Shown: in pieces, positions 1 through 8,409 of the stretch
Position numbering within the stretch: the stretch's first letter is position 1
Layout of the letters: each line of letters starts with the position of its first letter
Program-made: the position numbers and the translations under genes
Source: Humibacter ginsenosidimutans
GTDB taxonomy: Bacteria; Actinomycetota; Actinomycetes; Actinomycetales; Microbacteriaceae
NCBI RefSeq assembly: GCF_007859675.1
Contig: NZ_CP042305.1
Location: 806,001 to 870,000, forward strand
Reading direction: 5' to 3'
DNA: 64,000 nucleotides
The notes under the pieces: model-generated
What the model saw: only the letters and a program-made list of their open reading frames with translations
What the model was told of the DNA's origin: nothing
Database searches by the model: none

Positions 1-1164
<1,164 letters not shown>

Positions 1165-1171
1165 GCGCTCC

Positions 1172-1177
1172 AGTCTA
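1172..1177 (-). promoter_or_regulatory. -10 box (TAGACT) of leaderless ettA
   Basis: TAGACT followed by exactly 7 nt and the ettA ATG. Transcription would begin at or next to the start codon. Confidence 0.6.
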
Positions 1178-1218
1178 TGGGCGGCCGACGCACCGTTTCG
1201 CCCGCCAGACTGCGCCGC

Positions 1219-1725
1219 TCAGTGCACAGGGACGGTGTCGCCGATCAGGCACTTGCCCGTGCTGAGCACCGAGGCGACCATGCTGTGATAACCGCCGATG
1301 TCCTGGCCGAACTGGCCGATGAGGCATCCGTGATTGATCAGCACGGAGAACTGCACCGACCCGGGTGTGAGATTCACCGTGGTGCGGTCAGCCGTCATCT
1401 GCATGTCGGCCTTGTCGAACCCCGCCGCCGCGAGTCCTGCGACGAACTGCTCGGCGGTGGGGTTCTTGGCCGTGTTGATCGTTCGCTGGTTGACGTAGTC
1501 GAAGAACGCCTTGTTCTCTTGTGCGCTGCCCTTCGGAGCGAGCGTCGGTGCCGCAGTCGGCACCGCGCTCGAGGTGGTCTGCGACGAGGTCGGAGAGGTG
1601 GTCGGCGTCGGCTGTTCGTCGGATCCCGTGCACCCGGTGAGCATGATCAGCGCCGCTGCAGCGACCGCGACGGATGTCGCGCCCGCGAGGCCGCGCGGAA
1701 CACTCCGGACCCTGCCTCCCGCCAC
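1219..1725 (-). CDS. Small secreted lipoprotein, DUF6993-like
   Basis: 168-residue predicted lipoprotein. An Arg-rich n-region and a hydrophobic stretch (about 14-30) lead to the lipobox LTGC with Cys32, followed by a Thr/Ser/Pro/Gln-rich linker to about 70. The folded C-terminal domain has two cysteines in HGCLIGQFG and STGKCLIGD, which could form a disulfide outside the cell. It resembles the actinobacterial DUF6993 family; function unknown. The GTG start is supported by the purine-rich Shine-Dalgarno GAGGGGAG about 8-10 nt upstream. It lies just downstream of ettA's start but reads in the same direction toward it, so it is an independent unit between ettA and ssb. Confidence 0.8.
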   Translation of the reverse strand: MAGGRVRSVPRGLAGATSVAVAAAALIMLTGCTGSDEQPTPTTSPTSSQTTSSAVPTAAPTLAPKGSAQENKAFFDYVNQRTINTAKNPTAEQFVAGLAAAGFDKADMQMTADRTTVNLTPGSVQFSVLINHGCLIGQFGQDIGGYHSMVASVLSTGKCLIGDTVPVH

Positions 1726-1828
1726 GGGCCGACTCCCCTCTGCGTCCACACCGGTTGGATGTCGCGTGGCGCCTGTGCAGTCTAGGGCGCCGAGTCCTCG
1801 CCTTGCCTGATGACGACGCCCCCGTCGC

Positions 1829-2461
1829 TCAGAAGGGCGTCTCGACCGGCTCCGCGAAACCGGAAAGCTGTTCCTCACCGATCGACCCCGTAGGCCGCTC
1901 GTTCCGTTCGTGCGCGTTCGCGTCCGGCTCCGCCGCAGTGCCGCCGTCGGCCATGGCGCCGCCGGACGAGCCGTCCGGGCCACCGGGAAGGGCCCAGCCA
2001 TCGCCGTCGACGGACGGCGTGGAAGACTGATCCTCCTCGTCGAGCTGGCCGTGGTCGGCCGCTGCGTTGCCGTCGGCCGATGGAGCCGATGCCGCGGCAG
2101 AGGGCGCCACGTCTTTGCGGAACTGCGAGGTTCCGAAGGTGAGGTCGTGGCCGATGGCATCCGCGACGATCTCGACAGCTGTGCCGTGCTTGCCCTCCTT
2201 CTCCCAGTTGGCCACTTTCAGACGGCCGGCGACCACGACACGGTCGGACTTGGAGATCGAGTCCCTGGCGTGCTCGGCGAGGCGACGGAACGCGACGACC
2301 GTGTACCAGTTCGTCTCACCGTTCTCCCATGCGCTCGTCGTGCGGTTGTACTTGCGCTGGATCGACGCGAGGCGGAACGTCAGCCTGGCGAAGCCGTTGC
2401 CGACGATGTCGAGCTCTGGCGGTGTGCCGACGATTCCCGCGGCGAAGATGGTGTCGGGCAT
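1829..2461 (-). CDS. ssb: Single-stranded DNA-binding protein, stand-alone paralogue
   Basis: 210 residues. An OB-fold occupies about 1-110 (WYTVVAFRRLAEHA, SDRVVVAGRLKVANWEKEG), and a long low-complexity Asp/Gly/Ala/Pro-rich tail follows. SSBs coat ssDNA and recruit repair proteins through an acidic C-terminal tip. Here the tip is EPVETPF rather than DDDIPF: the final Pro-Phe is kept but only two acidic residues precede it. It is not next to rpsF/rpsR, where the housekeeping ssb normally sits, so it is probably a paralogue. ATG at 2461 has AAGGAG eight bases upstream. Confidence 0.9.
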   Translation of the reverse strand: MPDTIFAAGIVGTPPELDIVGNGFARLTFRLASIQRKYNRTTSAWENGETNWYTVVAFRRLAEHARDSISKSDRVVVAGRLKVANWEKEGKHGTAVEIVADAIGHDLTFGTSQFRKDVAPSAAASAPSADGNAAADHGQLDEEDQSSTPSVDGDGWALPGGPDGSSGGAMADGGTAAEPDANAHERNERPTGSIGEEQLSGFAEPVETPF

Positions 2462-2695
2462 CCTGGTGCTCCTTCTGCTTCTCAGAATCGGATGGTGCGG
2501 TACGACTGGCCGGGACCCGTTGTGCAGGGAGCCCGCTCGGCCGGGGGCAGGCGTGCCGTGTCGAGCACGCACGCGCCACGTCGCTCACTCTCGCTCCAGC
2601 GACAGCGCCGCCACGGCTCGGAGTGCGCAATGGTGGACAACACGCATACAGGGGCGACAGTGGACGGGAAGCCGTCGGGAGCCGGGACGCCCCAA

Positions 2696-2701
2696 TAGCA
2701 T
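2696..2701 (+). promoter_or_regulatory. -10 box (TAGCAT) of leaderless aldo/keto reductase gene
   Basis: TAGCAT, 7 nt, then ATG at 2709; no Shine-Dalgarno is visible. Confidence 0.5.
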
Positions 2702-2708
2702 CGGCTCC

Positions 2709-3716
2709 ATGACTTACACCGCCGCTCCGGACCGCTACGACACGATGAGCTACCGACGCACGGGCTGCAGCGGTCTGCTGCTGCCGGCGGTGTCGCTCGG
2801 CTTCTGGCACAACTTCGGCGACGCGCGACCGATCGACACCCAGCGCGCCATCATGCGCCGCGCCTTCGACCTCGGGGTGACGCACTTCGATCTCGCGAAC
2901 AACTACGGCCCGCCCGCAGGGTCTGCCGAGCGCAACGCGGGACGCATCCTCGCCGAAGACTTCGCCGCGCACCGCGATGAGTTGATCGTCTCCACCAAGG
3001 CCGGCTACCACATGCACGCCGGTCCCTACGGCGAGTGGGGTTCGCGCAAGTACATGCTCTCGTCGCTGGATGCCTCTCTGCGGCGGCTCGGGCTCGACTA
3101 CGTCGACATCTACTACTCGCACCGGCCGGACCCCGAGACCCCTGTCGAGGAGACCATGGGTGCCCTCGCGACCGCAGTGCACACGGGCAAGGCGCTCTAC
3201 GTCGGCGTCTCGAACTACTCGCCGGAGCAGACGCGAGCCGCCGCAGCGGCGCTCGCCGAGCACGGTGTGCCGCTCCTCATCCACCAGCCGAGCTATTCGA
3301 TGTTCAATCGCCACGTCGAGCGCGGTCTGCTCGAGACCCTGGACGAACTCGGCATCGGCTCGATCGTGTTCTCACCGCTGCAGCAGGGTCTGCTCACCGA
3401 CCGCTATCTCGGTGACGGCATCCCGGTCGACTCGCGTGCCGCCACCAGTGTGTTCCTGCGTCCGGAGAACATCACGGACGACTACCTCGATCGCGCTCGC
3501 GCGTTGAACGAGATCGCCGCGGCCCGCGGCCAGTCGCTCGCTCAGCTCGCCCTGTCGTGGGTGTTGCGTCATAGGCAGGTCACGAGCGCGCTCATCGGCG
3601 CATCGAGCGTGGCCCAGCTGGAACAGAACGTGGCCGCTGTGCATGCAGCGCCGTTGGACGACGACGTGTTGGCGGCCATCGAGCCGCTCGCCGTCGACGG
3701 AACCGGCCGCGGCTGA
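2709..3716 (+). CDS. Aldo/keto reductase, YghZ/Gpr (AKR14) type
   Basis: 335-residue NADPH-dependent TIM-barrel oxidoreductase. The catalytic tetrad is readable: Asp61 and Tyr66 in DLANNYG, Lys97 in STKAGY and His138 in YYSHR. The segments SLGFWHNFGD, GPYGEWGSRKY and LLIHQPSYSMFNRHVERG match the E. coli YghZ (L-glyceraldehyde 3-phosphate reductase) subfamily, which detoxifies L-glyceraldehyde 3-phosphate and other aldehydes. The C-terminal SALIGASSVAQLEQN is the 2'-phosphate/adenosine binding loop. Monocistronic and apparently leaderless. Subfamily by resemblance; substrate in this organism is inferred. Confidence 0.9.
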   Translation: MTYTAAPDRYDTMSYRRTGCSGLLLPAVSLGFWHNFGDARPIDTQRAIMRRAFDLGVTHFDLANNYGPPAGSAERNAGRILAEDFAAHRDELIVSTKAGYHMHAGPYGEWGSRKYMLSSLDASLRRLGLDYVDIYYSHRPDPETPVEETMGALATAVHTGKALYVGVSNYSPEQTRAAAAALAEHGVPLLIHQPSYSMFNRHVERGLLETLDELGIGSIVFSPLQQGLLTDRYLGDGIPVDSRAATSVFLRPENITDDYLDRARALNEIAAARGQSLAQLALSWVLRHRQVTSALIGASSVAQLEQNVAAVHAAPLDDDVLAAIEPLAVDGTGRG

Positions 3717-3804
3717 ACGACTCGCGCACCGTGCACGCGTCGCGGTGATCGGATCGTGACCGTCGGCCTCGGCATGCCTTCCCGGCCGACGCCCGTGCGC
3801 CGCG

Positions 3805-3810
3805 TAGTCT
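3805..3810 (+). promoter_or_regulatory. -10 box (TAGTCT) of leaderless membrane-protein gene
   Basis: TAGTCT, 7 nt, then ATG at 3818. Confidence 0.5.
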
Positions 3811-3817
3811 GCGCATC

Positions 3818-4561
3818 ATGCAGTGGTGGAATGACTTCTGGGATTGGTTCACGTCGAGCGACGCGCAGCCGGTGATCTTCACCGGGGCCGTCATCCTCGT
3901 TTCGATCATCGTCTCCGGGCTGCTGTCGGCGTGGATCGCACGTGGTGCGATCAGGGGGCTGCTGACGCGTTCCGAACGCGAACAGAAGGCCGCCGCCGTC
4001 GCAGCCCTCGTGGATGCCGCCGTCGAGGCATCCGTCTGGAACTCGCTGACCCCGGCAGAGCAGGTGCTCTCCGACCGTTCCGTCGGGCAGGCCGACATCC
4101 TCGTGCGACTGCTGCCCGTCAAGGGCGCCGGCGTCGCGGCCGACTGGGTGGCGCACCAGCTCTCCGAGCTCAAGCGCAACTCGGCGACCTATGGCTACAG
4201 CCTCGAGCCCGCGATCGTAGAATTCCGCGACCGGCTCGTCGAGTGGCAGAACAAGCCCCGCCGCGCACGCAGACTCTTCCTCGAAGACCTGCAACGCTGG
4301 CGTTTCGAGCGCACCTCGAGTTCCGACGCCGCAGGCGTCGAACAGCAGCAGGATGCCTGGGTCGCCCGCGAGCACCACGATCGTCACGCCGAGGCCGACG
4401 CCGCCCCCGCCGACGTGACGCACGCTGCGGAGCCCGCAGCGGCATCCGCCGACTCCGCTCCCGAGCCGATCGCCGACACCCAGGTGCTCGACGACTACGA
4501 GATCGCCGGCCCGGTGGGTGCGTACTCCGCACGCAAGTCCACCGGACTGGAAGCAGACTGA
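3818..4561 (+). CDS. Single-span membrane protein, function unknown
   Basis: 247 residues. A Trp-rich N-terminus (MQWWNDFWDWF) precedes one transmembrane helix at about 19-41; the rest is soluble and highly charged. Residues 42-170 look helical (REQKAAAVAALVDAAVEASVW, ELKRNSATYGYSL, FLEDLQRWRFER). About 175-230 is an Ala/Asp/His-rich linker and the last 20 residues form a short conserved-looking tail. I do not recognise a catalytic motif. Reads as a Microbacteriaceae-type envelope protein of unknown role. It ends just before a strong rho-independent terminator, so it is monocistronic. Confidence 0.75.
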   Translation: MQWWNDFWDWFTSSDAQPVIFTGAVILVSIIVSGLLSAWIARGAIRGLLTRSEREQKAAAVAALVDAAVEASVWNSLTPAEQVLSDRSVGQADILVRLLPVKGAGVAADWVAHQLSELKRNSATYGYSLEPAIVEFRDRLVEWQNKPRRARRLFLEDLQRWRFERTSSSDAAGVEQQQDAWVAREHHDRHAEADAAPADVTHAAEPAAASADSAPEPIADTQVLDDYEIAGPVGAYSARKSTGLEAD

Positions 4562-4582
4562 CCGCCCGACCGCGATCGAGAA

Positions 4583-4617
4583 CCGGGGGCCCGCTGCTCT
4601 GCGCAGCGGGCCCCCGG
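4583..4617 (+). terminator. Strong rho-independent terminator
   Basis: Perfect 15-bp stem (CCGGGGGCCCGCTGC) with a 5-nt loop followed on the + strand by TGTTTTCG. It ends the upstream membrane-protein gene and lies between it and convergent nadE. Confidence 0.85.
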
Positions 4618-4652
4618 TGTTTTCGTCGCAAAGGGACCTGACGACCGCACGG

Positions 4653-5483
4653 TCACCGGCCGGGGCGCCACCACGCGTCGAACGGAGTCGCAGGCAGGTG
4701 GCGCTTGTGGGCGCTGCCCAGATACTTCGCCTCGATCGCCTCCGCGATGTCGTCATCGACGTCGCGGCCCTCCAGATAGGCGTCGATGTCGCGGTAGCCG
4801 ATACCGAGGTTCGCCTCGTCGGTCTGTCCGGGAGTGTCGTCGAGCAGGTCGGCGGTGGGCGCCTTCTCGTAGAGCCGCGCCGGTGCGCCCAGGTGTTCGA
4901 GCAGCTGCCTGCCCTGGCTCTTCGTGAGCCCGGTGAGCGGAGTGAGGTCGACGCCGCCGTCGCCGAACTTGGTGAAGAACCCGGTCACCGCCTCGGCGGC
5001 GTGGTCGGTGCCGACCACGAGGAGGCCGTTCTGACCGGCGAGTGCGTACTGGGCGACCATGCGCATCCTCGCCTTGACGTTGCCCTTGGTGAAGTCGCGG
5101 ATCGGCTCCCCCGCCGCAGCGGTGAACTCCGCAGACACTCCGTCGACGCCCGGCTGCACGTTGAAGACGGCCGTGCGCTGCGGCGCGATGAACTGCAGGG
5201 CCAGCTGGGCGTCGTCTTCGTCGGCCTGCACAGCGTAGGGCAGACGCACGGCGATGAACTCGGCGCGCTCCCCCGCCGCGACCAGCCGTTCCACAGCGAG
5301 CTGGCAGAGCCGGCCGGCCAGCGATGAGTCCTGGCCGCCCGAGATGCCCAGCACGAACCCGTGGGCCTTGCACGCCCTGGCGTACTCGACGAGGAACCTC
5401 ACGCGGGACTCGATCTCCGCGGCGGGGTCGATCACGGGCTTGACGTCGAGTTCGCGGATGATCTCCGCCTGCAGTTCTCGCAT
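4653..5483 (-). CDS. nadE: NH3-dependent NAD(+) synthetase
   Basis: 276 residues; makes NAD+ from deamido-NAD+, ATP and ammonia in the last step of NAD synthesis. The N-type PP-loop SGGQDSS is present, with [14 protein letters not shown], the ammonia/ATP-binding [22 protein letters not shown] and [14 protein letters not shown]. There is no N-terminal glutaminase domain, so it uses free ammonia. Length matches E. coli NadE (275). An in-frame GTG exists at 5492, but TAGGGT lies exactly 7 nt before the ATG at 5483, which therefore looks like the leaderless start. Confidence 0.95.
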   Translation of the reverse strand: MRELQAEIIRELDVKPVIDPAAEIESRVRFLVEYARACKAHGFVLGISGGQDSSLAGRLCQLAVERLVAAGERAEFIAVRLPYAVQADEDDAQLALQFIAPQRTAVFNVQPGVDGVSAEFTAAAGEPIRDFTKGNVKARMRMVAQYALAGQNGLLVVGTDHAAEAVTGFFTKFGDGGVDLTPLTGLTKSQGRQLLEHLGAPARLYEKAPTADLLDDTPGQTDEANLGIGYRDIDAYLEGRDVDDDIAEAIEAKYLGSAHKRHLPATPFDAWWRPGR

Positions 5484-5490
5484 AGGTTGC

Positions 5491-5496
5491 ACCCTA
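5491..5496 (-). promoter_or_regulatory. -10 box (TAGGGT) of leaderless nadE
   Basis: TAGGGT, 7 nt, ATG at 5483. It would exclude the upstream in-frame GTG at 5492, which lies between box and transcript start. Confidence 0.5.
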
Positions 5497-5532
5497 TTCC
5501 CGACATGTTTCGGGCAGGAAACGGGCGACGGG

Positions 5533-6171
5533 TCACGACGCGGCGCGCCCGCCCGCGGCTGTGCGAGCAGCCGCGTCGATCTGCACCGGGTAGCCCTCGC
5601 GGAGCACCGCGGCCGTCGACGGCGGCGTGATCATCAACGCCCTGCCCGAGTGGGGACGAACGGATGCCTCCCCATAGCCGGTCGCCGTCCACGGGACGAG
5701 CGCGTCCCCGAGCACCAGGGCCGGGGCCGTCTCGGACAGCACGAACGCACCGTCGGGGACCTCGCGCCACGCGACCTCGTGCAGACGACGTCGGTGGGTG
5801 CCCGCGTACAGGCGCTCGGCATGGAGACGAGAGTTGACCGCGTTCGCCGACGGGCGTGCGGCGCCGGCGGCGGAGGCCCAGGCATCCACATACGCCGTGT
5901 ACGACGCATGGCGGCACTCCGCGCACGGCCGATGGCCGGCGGCGAAAGCCACCGCCTCATCGCGGAAGAACAGGAACGTGTAGTGGTGCGGCTGCCACTG
6001 CGGTTGCCAGCGACCGCGGAACTCGAGGCCGCAGACGATCCAGAGCGTGCCCGAGTGGAAGCGGACGATGTCGTGGCCGTCGTGGAGCCGACCACGATTG
6101 CCCGTCCACGCCCCGCGCAGCGGAATGGCGACGATGTCGCCCAGCGGCGTGACCCGGTTGCGTTCGGGCAT
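5533..6171 (-). CDS. Conserved actinobacterial protein with CAEC motif, function unknown
   Basis: 212-residue soluble protein. The N-terminal half has many aromatic residues ([18 protein letters not shown]), then a distinctive [16 protein letters not shown] segment near 85-100 with Cys-x-x-Cys and nearby His, suggestive of metal binding but unproven. The segments [14 protein letters not shown] and [16 protein letters not shown] look conserved. No signal peptide or membrane span. An in-frame GTG/ATG-type extension upstream exists, but the ATG at 6171 has AGGGGGTG seven bases before it. It lies between nadE and tRNA-Arg without an obvious partner. Confidence 0.75.
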   Translation of the reverse strand: MPERNRVTPLGDIVAIPLRGAWTGNRGRLHDGHDIVRFHSGTLWIVCGLEFRGRWQPQWQPHHYTFLFFRDEAVAFAAGHRPCAECRHASYTAYVDAWASAAGAARPSANAVNSRLHAERLYAGTHRRRLHEVAWREVPDGAFVLSETAPALVLGDALVPWTATGYGEASVRPHSGRALMITPPSTAAVLREGYPVQIDAAARTAAGGRAAS

Positions 6172-6222
6172 CGCGTTCACCCCCTGCCGGCGCACAACTG
6201 CCGCGCCGATTCACTCCATCAG

Positions 6223-6295
6223 TGCCCCCGGCAGGAATCGAACCTGCGACCAAGAGATTAGAAGGCTCCTGCTCTATCCGCTGAGCTACGGGGGC
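6223..6295 (-). tRNA. tRNA-Arg (anticodon TCT)
   Basis: 73-nt cloverleaf. Acceptor GCCCCCG/CGGGGGC, D stem GCTC/GAGC, anticodon loop CTTCTAA with TCT, and T arm GCAGG-TTCGATT-CCTGC. CCA is not encoded. The anticodon stem GGAGC/TCTCT has a G-T pair at 27-43 and a C-T mismatch at 31-39 next to the loop. Confidence 0.95.
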
Positions 6296-6324
6296 CAGGG
6301 CGGCTACCAGGCTACCGCAGACCG

Positions 6325-6585
6325 TCAGATGGCTTTCGCCGCCGCGACGAGCACCTGAGCAAGAGTGGGCGCGCCTTCGGCCCGGAACACCTCGACGCCG
6401 CTCTCATCGCGAACGATGACGGTCGGCGTCTTTCTGATGCCGGCCGCGACGGCCTCGTCTTCGTGGCGCACCACGTCGAACTCGGTCACCGTCGCGGCGG
6501 GAACCAGGCGTTCGGCTTCCGCCAGCACGAACCGCGCGCTCGTGCACGCGCCACAGAAGGCCGAGGTGTACAGCTGAAGCTCCAC
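6325..6585 (-). CDS. Small thioredoxin/glutaredoxin-fold protein
   Basis: 86-residue minimal thioredoxin fold. Redox motif CGAC (residues 12-15, in YTSAFCGACTSAR), cis-proline segment KTPTVIV near 52-58, and FRAEGAP toward the end. Likely a thiol-disulfide oxidoreductase or mycoredoxin/glutaredoxin-like protein; the CGAC centre is not the CPWC-type of true mycoredoxin. GTG at 6585 is the start: TAGACT sits 6 nt upstream (leaderless), back to back with the TAGACT of orn. Confidence 0.85.
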   Translation of the reverse strand: MELQLYTSAFCGACTSARFVLAEAERLVPAATVTEFDVVRHEDEAVAAGIRKTPTVIVRDESGVEVFRAEGAPTLAQVLVAAAKAI

Positions 6586-6591
6586 ATGCGG

Positions 6592-6597
6592 AGTCTA
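6592..6597 (-). promoter_or_regulatory. -10 box (TAGACT) of leaderless thioredoxin-like gene
   Basis: TAGACT, 6 nt, GTG at 6585. Divergent from the orn promoter 56 bp away. Confidence 0.5.
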
Positions 6598-6652
6598 GGT
6601 CGAACCCACGGGCACCACTCCGGCATCCGCGGGCTCCGACGGGGGTCGCGGA

Positions 6653-6658
6653 TAGACT
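6653..6658 (+). promoter_or_regulatory. -10 box (TAGACT) of leaderless orn
   Basis: TAGACT, 6 nt, ATG at 6665. Confidence 0.55.
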
Positions 6659-6664
6659 CACGGC

Positions 6665-7291
6665 ATGCCGACTGCGAACGACGCCCTCGTCTGGATCGAC
6701 TGCGAGATGACCGGGCTCGACCTGGAGACCGACGAACTCGTCGAGATCGCCGTGGTGATCACCGACTTCGACCTTGTGCCGGTGGATCCCGGCATTGACA
6801 TCATCATCAAGCCCGATCAGAGTGCGCTCGACAACATGGGCGACTTCGTGCGCACCATGCACACCACGAGCGGCTTGATCGAGGAGATTCCGCACGGCAA
6901 GAGCCTGGCCGAGGCGGAGTACGAGGTCATGGAGTATGTGCTCAAGTACGTGCCGAACGAGCAGAAGGCGCCGCTCGCCGGCAACACGATCGGCACCGAC
7001 AGGATGTTCTTGGCCAAGTACATGCCACGGCTCGACGCGCACCTGCACTACCGCAACGTGGACGTGTCGTCCATCAAGGAGCTGGCTCGCCGCTGGTTCC
7101 CTCGCGTGTACTTCAACGCGCCGGGCAAGAACGGCGGGCATCGAGCACTTGCGGACATCCGCGAGTCGATCCGCGAGCTCGACTATTACCGCAAGGCGGC
7201 CTTCAACGCGGAGCCGGGGCTGACGTCTGAGGAGTGCCAGAAGATCGCGACCGAGGTGGTCGAGCGCTGGGCTCCCCGCATGTCAATCTGA
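6665..7291 (+). CDS. orn: Oligoribonuclease
   Basis: 208-residue DEDDh 3'-5' exonuclease that finishes RNA decay by degrading di- to pentanucleotides, including pGpG. Exo [11 protein letters not shown] carries Asp12 and Glu14. Exo II is [10 protein letters not shown]. Exo [17 protein letters not shown] supplies the catalytic His and last Asp. Slightly longer than E. coli Orn (181) through a C-terminal helix. Its stop is followed at once by the tRNA-His promoter region. Confidence 0.97.
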   Translation: MPTANDALVWIDCEMTGLDLETDELVEIAVVITDFDLVPVDPGIDIIIKPDQSALDNMGDFVRTMHTTSGLIEEIPHGKSLAEAEYEVMEYVLKYVPNEQKAPLAGNTIGTDRMFLAKYMPRLDAHLHYRNVDVSSIKELARRWFPRVYFNAPGKNGGHRALADIRESIRELDYYRKAAFNAEPGLTSEECQKIATEVVERWAPRMSI

Positions 7292-7306
7292 GCCTCCGGC
7301 GTGTAA

Positions 7307-7312
7307 TAGAAT
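7307..7312 (+). promoter_or_regulatory. -10 box (TAGAAT) for tRNA-His
   Basis: TAGAAT 30 nt upstream of the tRNA, just after orn. A small hairpin GCCCTC-CGC-GAGGGC lies between. No convincing -35 is seen. Confidence 0.4.
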
Positions 7313-7341
7313 CGTCTGGTTGCCCTCCGCGAGGGCGGCAT

Positions 7342-7418
7342 GGTGGGTATAGCTCAGTTGGTAGAGCGCCTGGTTGTGGTCCAGGAGGTCGCGGGTTCAA
7401 GCCCCGTTACTCACCCCA
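7342..7418 (+). tRNA. tRNA-His (anticodon GTG), CCA encoded
   Basis: Complete cloverleaf with the histidine-specific extra 5' G (7342) opposite C73. Acceptor GTGGGTA/TACTCAC, D stem GCTC/GAGC, anticodon stem CCTGG/CCAGG around TTGTGGT, T arm GCGGG/CCCGT. The 3' CCA is encoded (7416-7418), unlike the tRNA-Arg of this window. Confidence 0.96.
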
Positions 7419-7498
7419 AGGAGAGCCGAGAGCCGCGCGAGCTCGCTCGCATGGCCGAGGCCGACGCAGGGGTCGCAGGCGCATGCCGCCGAGCACCC
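7411..7498 (+). repeat. 88-bp direct repeat, copy 1 (overlaps tRNA-His 3' end)
   Basis: Identical over 88 bp to 7569-7656. The first 8 bases (TCACCCCA) are the tRNA acceptor end plus CCA; the rest is non-coding and contains the palindrome GCGAGCTCGC. Confidence 0.9.
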
Positions 7499-7511
7499 GC
7501 AGAGAGCGAGG

Positions 7512-7533
7512 CCGAGAATGCTGGCATTCTCGG
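7512..7533. repeat. Inverted repeat between the two 88-bp copies
   Basis: CCGAGAATGC-TG-GCATTCTCGG, 10-bp perfect arms with almost no loop (cruciform or REP-like hairpin). The surrounding 70 bp also contain a fragment TTGAGGCGCGCAGCGCC that resembles REP sequences. Confidence 0.6.
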
Positions 7534-7568
7534 GCCGAGCGAACAAGGGTTGAGGCGCGCAGCGCCGA

Positions 7569-7656
7569 TCACCCCAAGGAGAGCCGAGAGCCGCGCGAGC
7601 TCGCTCGCATGGCCGAGGCCGACGCAGGGGTCGCAGGCGCATGCCGCCGAGCACCC
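7569..7656 (+). repeat. 88-bp direct repeat, copy 2
   Basis: Exact second copy of 7411-7498, offset by 158 bp. It carries the 8-nt tRNA end without the rest of a tRNA. No gene is seen in 7419-7700. Confidence 0.9.
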
Positions 7657-7700
7657 CGAGAGCGCACCTCATGCCTCTCCCATGGCACGCTTGACTCGTG

Positions 7701-8048
7701 ATGAGCATGGACGCCGACGGGTTCGAGCGGCTCGTGATCGACGAACTCGACGCGCTTCCCGACGACATGGTCGACGGCCTGGAGAACGTGGCGTTCGTCG
7801 TCGAGGACAGGCCGGCGGATGGATCGCTCGATCTGCTCGGCGAGTACGACGGAACAGCCATCACCGACCGCGACCGGTACGGCTTCGGCGAGCTTCCCGA
7901 TCGGATCGTCCTGTACCGCGAGTCGCTGCTCGCGATGTGCGACGACGAGGAGCAGCTCAGAGACGAGGTGCACATCACCCTCGTTCACGAGATCGCACAC
8001 TACTACGGCATCGACGACGAGGAACTTCACGAACTCGGCTGGGCCTGA
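7701..8048 (+). CDS. Zincin-like metallopeptidase family protein
   Basis: 115-residue small zinc protein of the metallopeptidase family formerly DUF1025. The HExxH motif HEIAH is at 96-100, followed by YYGIDDEELHELGW. The HExxH-x8-H-type arrangement and Glu/Asp-rich body match this family, whose substrates are unknown. Three start codons crowd together (GTG 7698, ATG 7701, ATG 7707) with no clear ribosome site; 7701 is a compromise. It lies just after the second copy of the 88-bp repeat. Confidence 0.85.
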   Translation: MSMDADGFERLVIDELDALPDDMVDGLENVAFVVEDRPADGSLDLLGEYDGTAITDRDRYGFGELPDRIVLYRESLLAMCDDEEQLRDEVHITLVHEIAHYYGIDDEELHELGWA

Positions 8049-8067
8049 TCGTCACCGGGCCGAGCGT

Positions 8068-8328
8068 TCAGCGCGACGGGTCGTCTTCGGGATCACTCTC
8101 GTACGGGTCGCTGTCCGACGCGTCGAAGGAGTAGCGCACGTGCAGCTCGCCCTGCACCTCGCGGCTGTCGACGGCCTTGTACTGGAACTGCGACTCGATG
8201 CCGTCGATGGCGGCGTAGGCGCTCACCAGCTTGTCGTACTCGCCGCGCACGAGATAACGCCGCTCCGCGGTTCCCTCCAAAGGCCCGTCAACGTACTCGA
8301 CCACGTACTCGGTTGCGACGTCGCTCAT
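8068..8328 (-). CDS. Small acidic protein, function unknown
   Basis: 86 residues. An alternating strand-helix pattern (EYVVEYVDGPLEGTAERRYLVRG) is followed by a very acidic tail of Asp/Ser/Pro. No membrane span or recognised motif. Convergent with the upstream metallopeptidase (20-bp gap). A TAATGT box 6 nt before the ATG indicates its own leaderless transcript, so it is not part of the thiamine operon that ends near 8410. Confidence 0.65.
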   Translation of the reverse strand: MSDVATEYVVEYVDGPLEGTAERRYLVRGEYDKLVSAYAAIDGIESQFQYKAVDSREVQGELHVRYSFDASDSDPYESDPEDDPSR

Positions 8329-8334
8329 GCGACG

Positions 8335-8340
8335 ACATTA
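8335..8340 (-). promoter_or_regulatory. -10 box (TAATGT) of leaderless small acidic protein gene
   Basis: TAATGT, 6 nt, ATG at 8328. Confidence 0.45.
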
Positions 8341-8409
8341 CCCCGCGAAGACACGAAATCGGCCGCCCGCCGACTCGTGTCACCGGCCCGGCAGGCATGG
8401 CAGGACCGG

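Noticed and set aside
7411..7656. CRISPR array
   Set aside because: Only two 88-bp units, one 70-bp spacer with its own inverted repeat, and no cas genes.
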